Assembly (NCBI GenBank): GCA_949316495.1
Contig: OX439005.1
Coordinates: 44,328,682-44,392,681 of the forward strand
Direction of reading: 5' to 3'
Origin: Amphiduros pacificus
Lineage: Eukaryota > Annelida > Polychaeta > Phyllodocida > Hesionidae
DNA: 64,000 nucleotides
Under the pieces are notes generated by a model. That model made no database searches. It saw only the letters and a list, made by a program, of their open reading frames with translations, and was not told the origin of the DNA. The position numbers were made by a program, and so were the translations under genes. Positions 37,401-49,400 of this stretch are shown one piece after another; position 1 is the stretch's first letter, and each line of letters starts with the position of its first letter.

Positions 37401-40400
37401 TGTAGATTGGTGAGTGTACCTTTTCTGATGCCCCGGCAGGCTGCAGGATCACCCTCATTGGGTTAGAGCTCTTCTCTTGCAGGGATTTCTGATGACTGCC
37501 AATCCCCTGACCATCCAGCTGCCAGTTACGCAAGTGGAAAGCATACCGCCGACGGAAATTCTCCAAATGATTGGTCATTAGAATCAACCCTCTTTGTATC
37601 ACCAACAGAGTTGAATCCGGGCTCTATGAAAAGGCAAAATAAATCATAAACTAAAATTTGTTCCCTTGCTGACATTTCTTTGTCTCCACCAAATACCCAA
37701 ACCTTGTCTAAAGTGTTTTTTTGTTTAAAAAAAAAAATAAACTTTGACATCAAAACAGAACTCACCTTGTCGAGAGCTTCAGAAGCACTTATGAGATTGT
37801 CCATACATCTCTGTACGAACTCCTCTTCTTTTTCCAGGATTCCAGATCCAACTGAAACAAAGACATATTCATATTTATAGCTGGATCATTCTCCCCTTTA
37901 TGGATTAATGTTATCTGATTGACAAAATCAAATATTGCTTGCAAATATGTAACTAATAGGGTGATACTAATTGATTTCTCTACAATACTTACAGTTGATA
38001 TAATAATTGTTGAGATACTGGATGGCATTGAATGAGACATCAGTGTTGAGTGCTCGGAGTGCGATTCCCCACAGCTGGTCCATACCGGAGATGTCATCCT
38101 CCGGTAGTGGCTTCTCCAAAGAGGCATTGGCAAATTTGGCTAGGTTGCATAACTGAGTAAACAGGTTCAGTCCAATCATGCTCATGTTCTCCGGCTTCAG
38201 AGTGGGCATCTGCAATCACATCAAGTTTAACCTATAATCTCACCATTTTAAAATAAGGCCTAATAAAAAAGAACCTTGTTTCCGATTTCCCTACCTAAGC
38301 TACCCTTAAGTTTTTTTTTGAGTTTCTAGGTGAAAAGACAGTTTTGGTTAAATTTTCATTTGGATATATCTATTCTCAATATATTTGATCACTTTTAATA
38401 AAAAAAAAATTTAAAAAAATAAAAAATCTACCGCCATCCTACTTTTTCAGGGCATGTTGTCAGAAACAAGGTTTTTTTGGGGGGGTTGTCAAATGCAGGC
38501 AAAAATGGATTAAATAAGCAGAGCAGTTCTTACTTTCTGCATGAAGATATGCTTAAATGTGTGTAGAGACATGGCATGATGCTCTTTACTTTTGGCTTGA
38601 TTAAGGAACCAGCTGAAGCAGTCATCAGCACACTCTGCATCGGTTGCCAGGCAGTTCCATAATGTGTCTACCTGCTCAAGATTTAGTCCTGCAATCAATT
38701 CAAAATATGTGTCATGACAACAATTGTTCATTATTTCTTTGTGTCTAGAATTTCACACATTTAGGATAATGGATTCTTAAAACTTACTGAAATTTTCTGT
38801 GGATCCACCACTTGAAAAGACACAGGTGAGAAACTGTAATCGTGTCTGAATCTCCTCCTTGTATGAGAATCTGCAAAGACAGAACACCACCATTGTTACA
38901 TAACACACACAAAAAGAAATTTGAATAATTTAAATGTACTTCTTTTTAAAAAAAAATTCCATATATTAAGCCCGACTGATAATACCTATTTATGTTTTCA
39001 ATATGTTTAGAAACTTACAGTGCATTAAGGAAGACGTTTCCTCTTTTGATGGCATTGGTGAAGAATGAGAGATTGTTGAAGAAATGTTTCATCATGTGCA
39101 GCTCCCTCTCTGCCCACCTGTAAATCAACTCATCACAATCAATATGTCATTTATTTATTGCATGCACTAAGATTGCCTCCCTCAGTATTATCAATTGCGG
39201 GTTTCAATGAATGGATTTTAGATTTTTTTTTTAGATTTTAGATTGTTACTTGTTAGCTTCTATTTTTTTGTGGTTCCAGTATGTTTTCTTTCTCATGGGG
39301 CATGATGGTGCTCTGCAATTGGCCTATTATCAATCTAATGAATTTTCTGACTATTATAGTTACTGAAGGTACAATGTAAGATATCTTATTTTATTATAAA
39401 TATTATAGTAATGAAATAAGCACATAATGAGTAGAACGTACATGGTGACAGTGTGAGTATCCAGCCCTCCTCTGTACTGCTGGAATGAAGCCAGCAGCTT
39501 TGGCAGTAGTCTCAGTGAGATCACAACAGATCTGAAATATCACACATATAACATGGTACAAATCAAACATTATTGTAACACTACCAGAGTTAAATAATAT
39601 CTTTAGTGTTTTGTTTGTTTTTGCAATAACTCAGTTTCTGTAGCTGAAAAACATTTTCTCACCAAAATTTTATGGTCAACACTGATAAGACATTTTACTT
39701 TGGCCAACTCATTTTTTACAAAACATTTAAATCAGAAAGTTGCTTGGTCTTACCTATGGTTGGCTATATTTTCAATGCAGGCTTCAATAAACTTGGTTCT
39801 GATTCGGCGGTCAGTGCTAAAGCAAACCAAGGAATATAACACTTTCTCCGCCTCTGTGGCGATTCCCTCCGCAAGTTTGTGCTAAAATACCAAACAAACA
39901 TCATTTATATCATATTTAAAGGGCTCTCATGCAGACAAATTATTGACAATCAATAGTTTTTCGTGACCTGAGATACACATTAGTATATCTAAGAGAAGAA
40001 AAATATTGTTAATATTCTAAATATGTACATAAAATACAGGTTTGGTAAACTTACTGCTGATTGGTCTTGCAATAGATCCCATATAAGTGTGCTATTTGGT
40101 TTAGCTACATCCTCAAAGCTGGTAGCTATATGACCCTTCTCAGGGGTGCCATGCTCACAGGTCACACCTCCTAGCAAACCAACACATATTAATATAATAA
40201 ACCACTAGAACCTATTTAATTATTTAAAAGGACATAGATTAGAAAAGTTGTCTTTAAAATAAATAAATTATCATTTAAACAGACATAGGTAAAAAGTTGT
40301 ATATTGCATTAAATAAATTATCATCTCAAGTTAAAGAGATGTTAATTCCTTATTTGGAATAAGACGAGTGTACCTTTTGGTTGTCTCTTTCTGTACATGG

Positions 40401-43400
40401 AGGCCATGTTAGCCAGGTGTTGCTGCATCTGGTGATGTTGTCCAAAGTGTCCCCCCTGAGCATGCACATTGATGTGGGTCAGCTCATCTTCACTTAAAGC
40501 TTCCTCCCCCTCAAAATCAGCCATGTTCTTCTCTGATTTGTTGCTGATGCGGGAACTATTACAACTGCCCTCATCCGGGCTGAGAATGTCCTCAATAAAA
40601 TCACTAATGAAAGAGAAAGAATTGAAATTCATTACCATAAGAAGCCATATTAAACCTATATAAATTTTGAGTGAGGAGAGCAAAAATTAATCCCCAATAA
40701 TTTTGTTATATAAGTTATTTGATTTTTAATCAAAGATATGAGCTTGCGTGTGATTTTTGCCTAATGGTGACTGACCTGTGCAGATTGCTGCGTCCGTGTT
40801 TGTGGAGGTAGTGCATCTGTTCTGGGCGCACCCTCTTGGTGCCGTACAGCAGACAGGCCTTCTGTTCTGCCGTCAGTGATCCCATGGACACCTCACCATC
40901 ACTGCTCTGTGCCTCCATCTCATGTAACAGGGCAGACTCATCACTCGTGTTCAATACCTAAACATAACATTTTCTCTTATTCACTCATATTTAAACCAAA
41001 AGTATGCCTATCAAATATCTAAGCAGTTATTATTAAAGCATTTATTATTATCTAAGCATTTATCATTAAACATGAAAACATTCATAGAACTATCTGTTAA
41101 AGTAGATGAATAATGAAGATATTCTGACTTTTGAAGCATCAGCTGATTCTTGAGATTGAATCTCCGTGCTCGTATTCCCCTCTTCCTGGGATGACGATGG
41201 CTGACAACATTTTTTTTCTGGCTTCTCTTTTTCTGGTTCTTCTGATTTCTTGCTTTCTTTTCTTGGCGAAGTTTCCTCTTCTGCTTTGTCATCCTTCTGA
41301 GGTGGTTTTGCTTTTGGCTGTGGTTGGGTGCGACATTTAGGGCCTGGTCGGTGTCGCTGTCCTTGAGCTTTAGCCTGTTGATGATGTTGGATTTTGTGGT
41401 GATGATGTTGATGATGATGGTGGATATGTGCATGATGATGATGATGATGGTGATCTCCACACTCCTGCTCCTCTTCGCTACATTCACTGCTGAACTCCTC
41501 ACTCTCCTCCGTCTCTCGACCCTCCACTTCCACTACATGCTTCATTAACTCAGCATCCTCCGAATCTAAGAACTCCTCTTCCTCCTCTTCATCTTCCTCC
41601 TCCTCATCTTCTTCCTCTTCTTCTTCCTCTTCCTCCAGCTCTTCTGAGGACTCCACATGTTTAGGCTGTACCATCTTTTGGGGCATCCTTATTGCCCGCT
41701 TCCTCCTCTGCCTCAGGTGCGGTGAGATCTTTCCTTTGTTAACCTCCTGTAAGACGCGCTCCCCCTCACTCAACTCGTCTTCATCCATGTCACTCTCACT
41801 AACCTCTTCTTTGGCTTCTCTTGCCAGTCTCTTATTTTTTCTCCTCATTCTTTGCCTGTGCGCTTTCTGCAGGGCGAGGGCTTCACTCTCTGATAATTCA
41901 CTTGGCAAACTCTCATCAGATATATTACTCAGTTCACTATTGGCACATAAACTACTGTTTTCAGATTCAAATTCTTCTTCCTCACTCTCCACATGGCTGA
42001 CTCTACCTTTGCCTTGCATGGCCTTAACGCGATGAACTTTGTGAATATGACCTTGCTTCTCTAGGATCTCTCTCTCATTCTCATCAATACTTTCACTATC
42101 ACTAAGGTCATGTTTGCTCACTTCTCCTGAAACAGTCAAAATTTGACAATAAAGGATGGGAAAAAAAGATATCATGGATGGGAATATTGCCAAAAATATA
42201 TTACTGCCTTACCATGCTTCTAATGCAATGTTTGTATTCTAATAAACTTATTAACAAAACATTATCCTAGCTTAGACAGTTATTTGTCAGTGTCTGGTGG
42301 GCGAGAACAGTGTTTGTTCATGGTTTGCCCTGGATTGCTTGTGAACCTGTAGCACTGAGTATTTTTTTAAAAATCTACTCAATACAACTTTAAAAGATAA
42401 TTAGTGAGCACATAAACATTCAATGAATTTTTTTTGGAGAGGAATGATCTACATCCATGAAGTACAAGAAACTTTTGTGATTTATTCACCTTCTTCCATC
42501 TCTTCATGTTGTCTGCGGGCAGCAAAGTGTTGTGAATGGTTACCATGGTGATGGTGCATGGCTGCCACATGGGTCTGAGCTGTGATGTTCCACAAAAATT
42601 TGATCAAAGCTGAGGCAAGGTATAAAGTCTGCAAATAAACCAATAAAACATCATCAGGGTATGTGTTTGTTTATATATTTAACAAATTGATCTGTAAGTT
42701 CTGCAGTTACAGAAACTAATTGATTCGGAGAAGCAAGGTGGGCATAATATTCAATTTTGAAAAATAAGATACAGGTATTGAAGTTATAGATCATCAAAAT
42801 ATTTCTTTTTGTTCTGGTCCCTGCAACTTTCCTGTCTTATAGACCATCAATACAATGCGACTATTTTTCCAATTTAAATTAAAATGTCATTCTTAATATA
42901 TTTCAAAGAATGTCTAAAAACAAAATGGAAGCAGTTCTAATATTGTTCCCTGGCTTGTGCAGCCTTTACTTGGCAGGTCTATGTGAGATATTGTTCCCTG
43001 GCCTGCGCAGCCTTTACTTGACAGGTCTAAGTGAGATATTGTTCCCTGGCCAGCGCAGCCTTTACTTGACAGGTCTAAGTGAGATATTGTTCCCTGGCCT
43101 GCACAGCCATTACTTGACAGATCTATGTGAGATATTGTTCCCTGGCCTGCATAGCCTTTATTTGGCAGATCTAAGTGAGATATTGTTCCCTGGCCTGCAC
43201 AGCCTTTATTTGGCAGATCTAAGTGAGATATTGTTCCCTGGCCTGCACAGCCTTTACTTGGCAGATCTAAGTGAGATATTGTTCCCAGGCCTGCACAGCC
43301 TTTACTTGGCAGATCTAAGTGAGATATTGTTCCCTGGCCTGCACAGCCTTTACTTGGCATATTTAAGTGAGATATTGTTCCCAGGCCTGCACAGCCTTTA

Positions 43401-46400
43401 CTTGGCAGATCTATGGGAGATATTGTTCCCTGGCCTGCACGGCCTTTACTTGGCAGATCTATGCGAGATATTGTTCCCTGGCCTGCGCAGCCTTTACTTG
43501 GCAGATCTATGCGAGATATTGTTCCCTGGCCTACGCAGCCTTTACTTGGCAGATCTAAGTGAGATATTGTTCCCTGGCCTGCGCAGCCTTTACTTGGCAG
43601 ATCTATGCGAGATATTGTTCCCTGGCCTGCGCAGCCTTTACTTGGCAGATCTATGAGAGATATTGTTCCCTGGCCTGCACGGCCTTTACTTGGCAGATCT
43701 ATGAGAGATATTGTTCCCTGGCCTGCACGGCCTTTACTTGGCAGATCTATGCGAGATATTGTTCCCTGGCCTGCGCAGCCTTTACTTGGCAGATCTAAGT
43801 GAGATATTGTTCCCTGGCCTGTGCAGCCTTTACTTGGCAGATCTATGTGAGATATTGTTCCCTGGCCTGCACAGCCTATACTTGGCAGATCTAAGTGAGA
43901 TATTGTTCCCTGGCCTGCGCAGCCTTTACTTGGCAGATCTAAGTGAGATATTGTTCCCTGGCCTGCGCAGCCTTTACTTGGTTGTTAACCATTGTGCGTA
44001 CCTGTTCAGTGTGTGCTGACGGCTCTTGCTGGGAGACCAGTTTCAGTAGGTGCTGGGCAGGCTGCACCTCCAGGTTCTTAATCAGAGGGATCAGGATATC
44101 ATGCACCTGACGGCCACAGTGCTTCAGCTGCAAACATCAAAACACAAAACTGCATCACAGCAATTACGACTTCAATCACAACATCAAATGATTGTATTGC
44201 CTGTACAAGAAACAGATCAGAGCCTGTATCTTTCTTTGAAGGTAATTCTATCAAAATCGAATTCACAATTAGTGTCTACAATATGATTTGAATTGTTGCT
44301 GGCCTGAACCAGTTTTCATCTTATAAATAATTGAAAATAGAAGAAAAAAACTTTCAAAGTTGCCCTTGCTAAAATTTGCTTGATAAGGACAATGGGGCAA
44401 GCTCAAACATTCTTGACAACAAGGAAGAACGTTCAGTCATTAACCTATCAAGCCATGACTTGACACATAATGAAAGAGCTATCCTCCTAAAAGGCCTCAA
44501 GTTCTGCCCCACACCGGGTGAACCCAAAATACATGAAATACAATCAGACTTGAGATCCTTTTACAGAAGAATGAGACTCAAATCATTTTGGCACGATTCA
44601 ACCCCAGACACTCTGGAAAATCAGAATATACCAAATCAAAATCAACCTAGCATAACAACCCATTTTGCCCCTACCAACCACCCATCCTCTTCACAAACTG
44701 CCCCGACCGCCTCAGATCCACAGGCAAAATTCAAACCGAAAAGCACGTGGGAACCTAATACCACATCTAGAGATCCTGTGCTCGAAACCTTCTTCAAATG
44801 TGTGCAAAAGGACATACAAAAATTTGTCCCCAGGGCACCCCACACCCAAAACCTCACAAAAGAGGAAAAATCCGCCTTAGAAACCCTGAGTAAAAACACC
44901 TCCATCACTATAAAAAAGGCCGACAAGGGCTCAGCCATAGTGATCATGGACACAGAAGACTATATAAAAGAAGCAGAAAGACAACTGAATGACGTAAACT
45001 TTTACGTCAATACCCCCAATGACCTAACAGAACATAAAACTAGTGTAAGGAACATACTGAATGAAATGTATGATAAGGACGAAATCGACAATGACGTATA
45101 CATGTCATTGTGTCCACATGAGGCAAGAACAGCCAACTATTATTTCCTACCCAAAATACACAAGAAACAGGTTGTAGGGAGACCCATCATCAGTGGTAAT
45201 GGGTCACCCACAGAACAAATTTCTGCATTTGTTGACGAGCATATCAAACCCTTTGTAAAAGAAACCCCTTCCTACGTAAGGGATACCACAGATTTCATTA
45301 GGAAGATTTCCTCCTTCCATAGTAACAATGAAATCATTGTAGCCACAATGGACGTGACTAGCCTATATACAAACATTCCTCACAGTGAGGGCCTAAATGC
45401 AGTATATAGATGTCTGGTGAGAAACTACAAAGGAAAGGCCACAATAAAAAGCCTAATGACCCTATTAGAGGCAGTACTGAAAATGAACAACTTCACCTTC
45501 AATGGTGAACATTTCCTCCAAATAGGAGGTACAGCAATGGGTACCAGAGTAGCCCCCTCATATGCCAACCTCTTTATGGCACATCTAGAGGACAAACTCC
45601 TAAAGAATGCCCCATCCAAACCAGCTCTCTACCTGAGATACATAGATGACATCTTCATGGTATTCGACCAGGGAGAAGAAAAACTCCTTGACTTCATTGA
45701 TTATTGTAACACCTACCATGCCAAAATAAAGTTCACCTCAAAACATTCCAAAAACGAGGTAGAATTTTTGGACACATTGGTAAAGGTCGATAGTACCAAC
45801 GGTACCATCTATACAGATCTATACACCAAAGATACTGATACACACAATTACCTTCACTACACTTCTTCCCACCCAAAACACTGCAAAACAGGTGGCCCCT
45901 ATGGGGAATTCCTAAGAATTAGAAGAAATTGGAAAAATATAGAGGACTATGACACCCATTCAAAACTAAGAGTGGAAGACTACAAACGAAGAGGGTACCC
46001 CACTGATACCCTTGAGGCCGCCAGAGTAAAGGCCAGAGAGAAGAAACGAGAGGATTTGCTCACACCAAAAGAAACTAAAAAGAATGAGCAATCAAAGGTA
46101 CCATTAGTTACCACCTACAATGAGGCCAACCCAAACTTCCAGCAAATCCTAGGGAGATATTGGCCCCTACGTAAACTGTCACCACAAAAGGATGCATTCC
46201 CAGAAAAACCACTGGTAGCATTCAGACGCCCAAAGAACATCTCAGATAAACTCATCAGAGCATCTTGTAACCAAACAACAATAACAAACAATACAAACCG
46301 ATCTGCACCACCCTGCAGAAGACCATGGAGGTGCCAATTCTGCCTCAAATGGAAACTCCACAAAACTGTGAAAAGCTCAGAAACTGGAAGAGAGTACAAA

Positions 46401-49400
46401 GGTCCAGAAAAATACACCTGTAACACAAGAAACCTAGTTTATCTCATTACCTGCAAAAAATGCAGGAAACAATATGTAGGTGAGACTTACAGAACATTCA
46501 AAGAGAGAATTAACGAACACTTGGGATATGTCAGAAGAAAAGAACATGACCAAGCAACAGGTCATCACTTCAACCAACTAGGTCATAGTATAGATGACAT
46601 GGAATATCAAGTGGTTTACATACTATACAAAAAACCAATCCCTCACGACCAAACCAGAGTTGCTAGAGAACTGGAATGGATAGACAAGCTGAGAACATTT
46701 AAACCAAATGGTTTGAACGAAAAAGGCAGATAAAGGGATTATTTTCCTACCCTACGCAGACAAACTATTGAAAATTAGATTTCAATCTAGTCCAACGTCT
46801 GTCTTAAACGGCAAATAGTACACGATCAAACACTGAACCATACCATTTATTTTAAATAGGTTCAAAAACACCAGAAAATCAGTCATAACACTGTATAACA
46901 ATAATACATTAATTTGACAAAAAAACGAATTTTCGGCGCTATGCAGTATTCCACCTAGGCTTTAACAGGAATCAAGCAAGAAACCCTGAATCAAGCCGAC
47001 CAAATTCGATTTTTCGCATCCCGCGATGGACTCTGGAGCCTAAAACACACGGCCCGAGCGACGGCGCGTAGCAACAATGCCCCGTTACCCGTAACAACAA
47101 TGACAATACACAATGGTCTCGCACAACATCCAAACCAAACACGATGGCGCCCAACCAACAGGTTTACCCCTTTTGCGACTTCTGTGGCCAAATATACACC
47201 ACAAGACGGGCGCTTTTACGCCACAGAAAGACCGCCCATACGTCACAACCCGTGACATACAGATGTGACCGATGTAACATGTGTTATTCCAGACGGGATA
47301 ACCTGAAGAGACACCAACGAAGGAGCAAAGTCTGCTCCAATGGAATAAAAAACGCAAGTATGTCATTGACTACCACACAAGAGTTTTACATAAAACAGTC
47401 TAGAAAAGTGACTGCAAAAAACTCAAAACTAAATAAGACATATATACACAACCTGAACAATCTAAACCACAGGGTTATAGGTTCACAGTACAAGAACCAA
47501 AAACCCACAACATGAAACCCATGTCGCTAAGATTGAAACTTCCAATTTTTAGAACCAACAACAGAAGAACAGGACAGATGGAAGGTCGAAGGGAGGGAAA
47601 CCAACAATGTTCTCCCCCCACAGGATCAACCTATCCCAGACCAAACTCCCATTCACCCCCAGGATTCGGATACCCTTGATGATATCCTGGAGGCCCAATA
47701 CTGGGACACAAGCAACCCCCCCGCAGAATGGAGCAAAATCATGGAGGACCTCCTGAATACTCTAAATGAATAAACTGTTTCTATGAACTGCAAAACCCAA
47801 TATGTCTAAAAACAAAATATTGTACCTTGACAACAACAAGGAAACACCGAAGAAAAGATGACACGAAATAAATAAATATTTCCAAAAAAATCTTTCTTCT
47901 TGACAGAGTCTTATATCCCCCAAGGGGGAAAAAATCATAGGCAAATACACACCTATGCCCACAAAAAATTGGTTAAAAAATGGCCAATAACCCAACAAAA
48001 ATAATGGTATAATAATTTCCTAAAAATATTGAAAAATCCTCATAGAAAACAATAGAAAACATGGGGTTCAATATATCCAGCTTAGAAATGGACATTCCGA
48101 CTCCGCACCGGAGTCGTAGGCAGCGCGAAAAAAACGAAATAGTCTGGTGGCTTCAAGGGAGAGGGTCCGTAATTTAAAAACATTAAATCAACCAATCAAA
48201 CCCGCTGTAAAAGCAAAATTTGCTTCAAAAAAAGTCCCAAATGCCCCGGGAAACGTTAAAAATATAACGTTTCATACGTTACAATCATTTTGGTCGCAAA
48301 AAACGCACTCCAAACCACGATAAAACGTTTTTTTCATATAGCACCTCCACCAGGAGCTAGAAAAAAAAAACAATAGCACCTCCAGACTGGAGGCGCCCTA
48401 GAGGAGGTGCCAGGCACCTCCAGAGGTGCTAGCACCTCCACGCTTTCCTATATAAGCATGAATTAGGATAACGCAGTCAGTCCCCATCCAACTGACGAGA
48501 TCCAAATAGATTGAAACCAGTGTTGGTATTGGTTGGGACTGCGATCGTTGTTCAAGATCGTCTTATGCAGCATCGCCTACTTACACTCAAACATTCTTAA
48601 AGTTGAAACTGCCTTGATTGATTCTAGCTATTTTGATCTTAATTAGTTAGATTGTGTTCATTATTTGCCCACGATGAGGACTGCTTTTGCTGTAAATTGT
48701 TGGTATTTTTATTACAATTGATTTTAATAGCATTTTAATGACTGTGTGCCAGTTGTCTTGGGTTGTATCAAGATGGCAGGAATAAGGAAATCTTCTATTT
48801 CCAATTTCTTCAATTTTTTAAATATAGTTATGAACAACATCATGCTTTTAAAAATTATACAACAGAACGTCAGTCCTGCAAAAATTTTAACAGGATTACC
48901 TGTCCAGCAGCCCAGATGCAATCTATATGCTCGTTTGTAACACGCCCCTCTATGGCAAGAAAGTTGAGTATCATCTGACTTTGCTTGATTAACTGAAAAA
49001 TAAAACAGAAAATACAAGATTACAGAATATTCTATATTTCCAAACTTAATATGAACTTAAATATGTGTCTGAGACTCTTGACAATTTGAACACATTAAAT
49101 GTAAGGGAGGAAAAAGACTTATATTTACTCAACTATAAACCATGGTATAAAGCTCAACACAGGATAAAGAGGTTTGAATTATATTTTACTATAAAACCTG
49201 GTGAAAGTTATAATACCTCAACATGTAGATTAGGCCCAAAGATGTGTTCGACAATCCTGCTGTCTATAAGCCAGCTGGCCAGCTGGTTGCTGTCAGCCTC
49301 CATCAAAGTGTCATTAGTATTGGCAATCTCATTGTACAAGTTGATTTGATTCTATAAAATATAAAGGAAGCAATATGTGAACAACAACAGAAATAAATAT

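Larger units (their letters stand above)
44415..48585 (+). mobile_element. Penelope-like retroelement, antisense in a USP34 intron
   Basis: A 4.2-kb element bounded by the 13-bp direct repeat CTCAAACATTCTT. It contains, in order, the reverse transcriptase/GIY-YIG ORF, a C2H2 zinc-finger ORF, a block of GCACCTCC motifs with a TATA box, and a hammerhead ribozyme. The last two correspond to the pseudo-LTR of Penelope-like elements, which are known to encode hammerheads. No matching pseudo-LTR precedes the RT ORF, so the copy looks 5'-truncated. The long open RT frame suggests a fairly young insertion. It is opposite to USP34, between exons 48900-48992 and 44002-44127. Confidence 0.85.

Noticed and set aside
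42910-44019. ORFs of 60-248 codons on both strands
   Set aside because: Periodic reading of the 48-bp minisatellite. Unit length is a multiple of three, so frames stay open by chance.
44642-46426. - strand ORFs under the RT gene
   Set aside because: Shadow frames of the strongly supported RT/GIY-YIG ORF.
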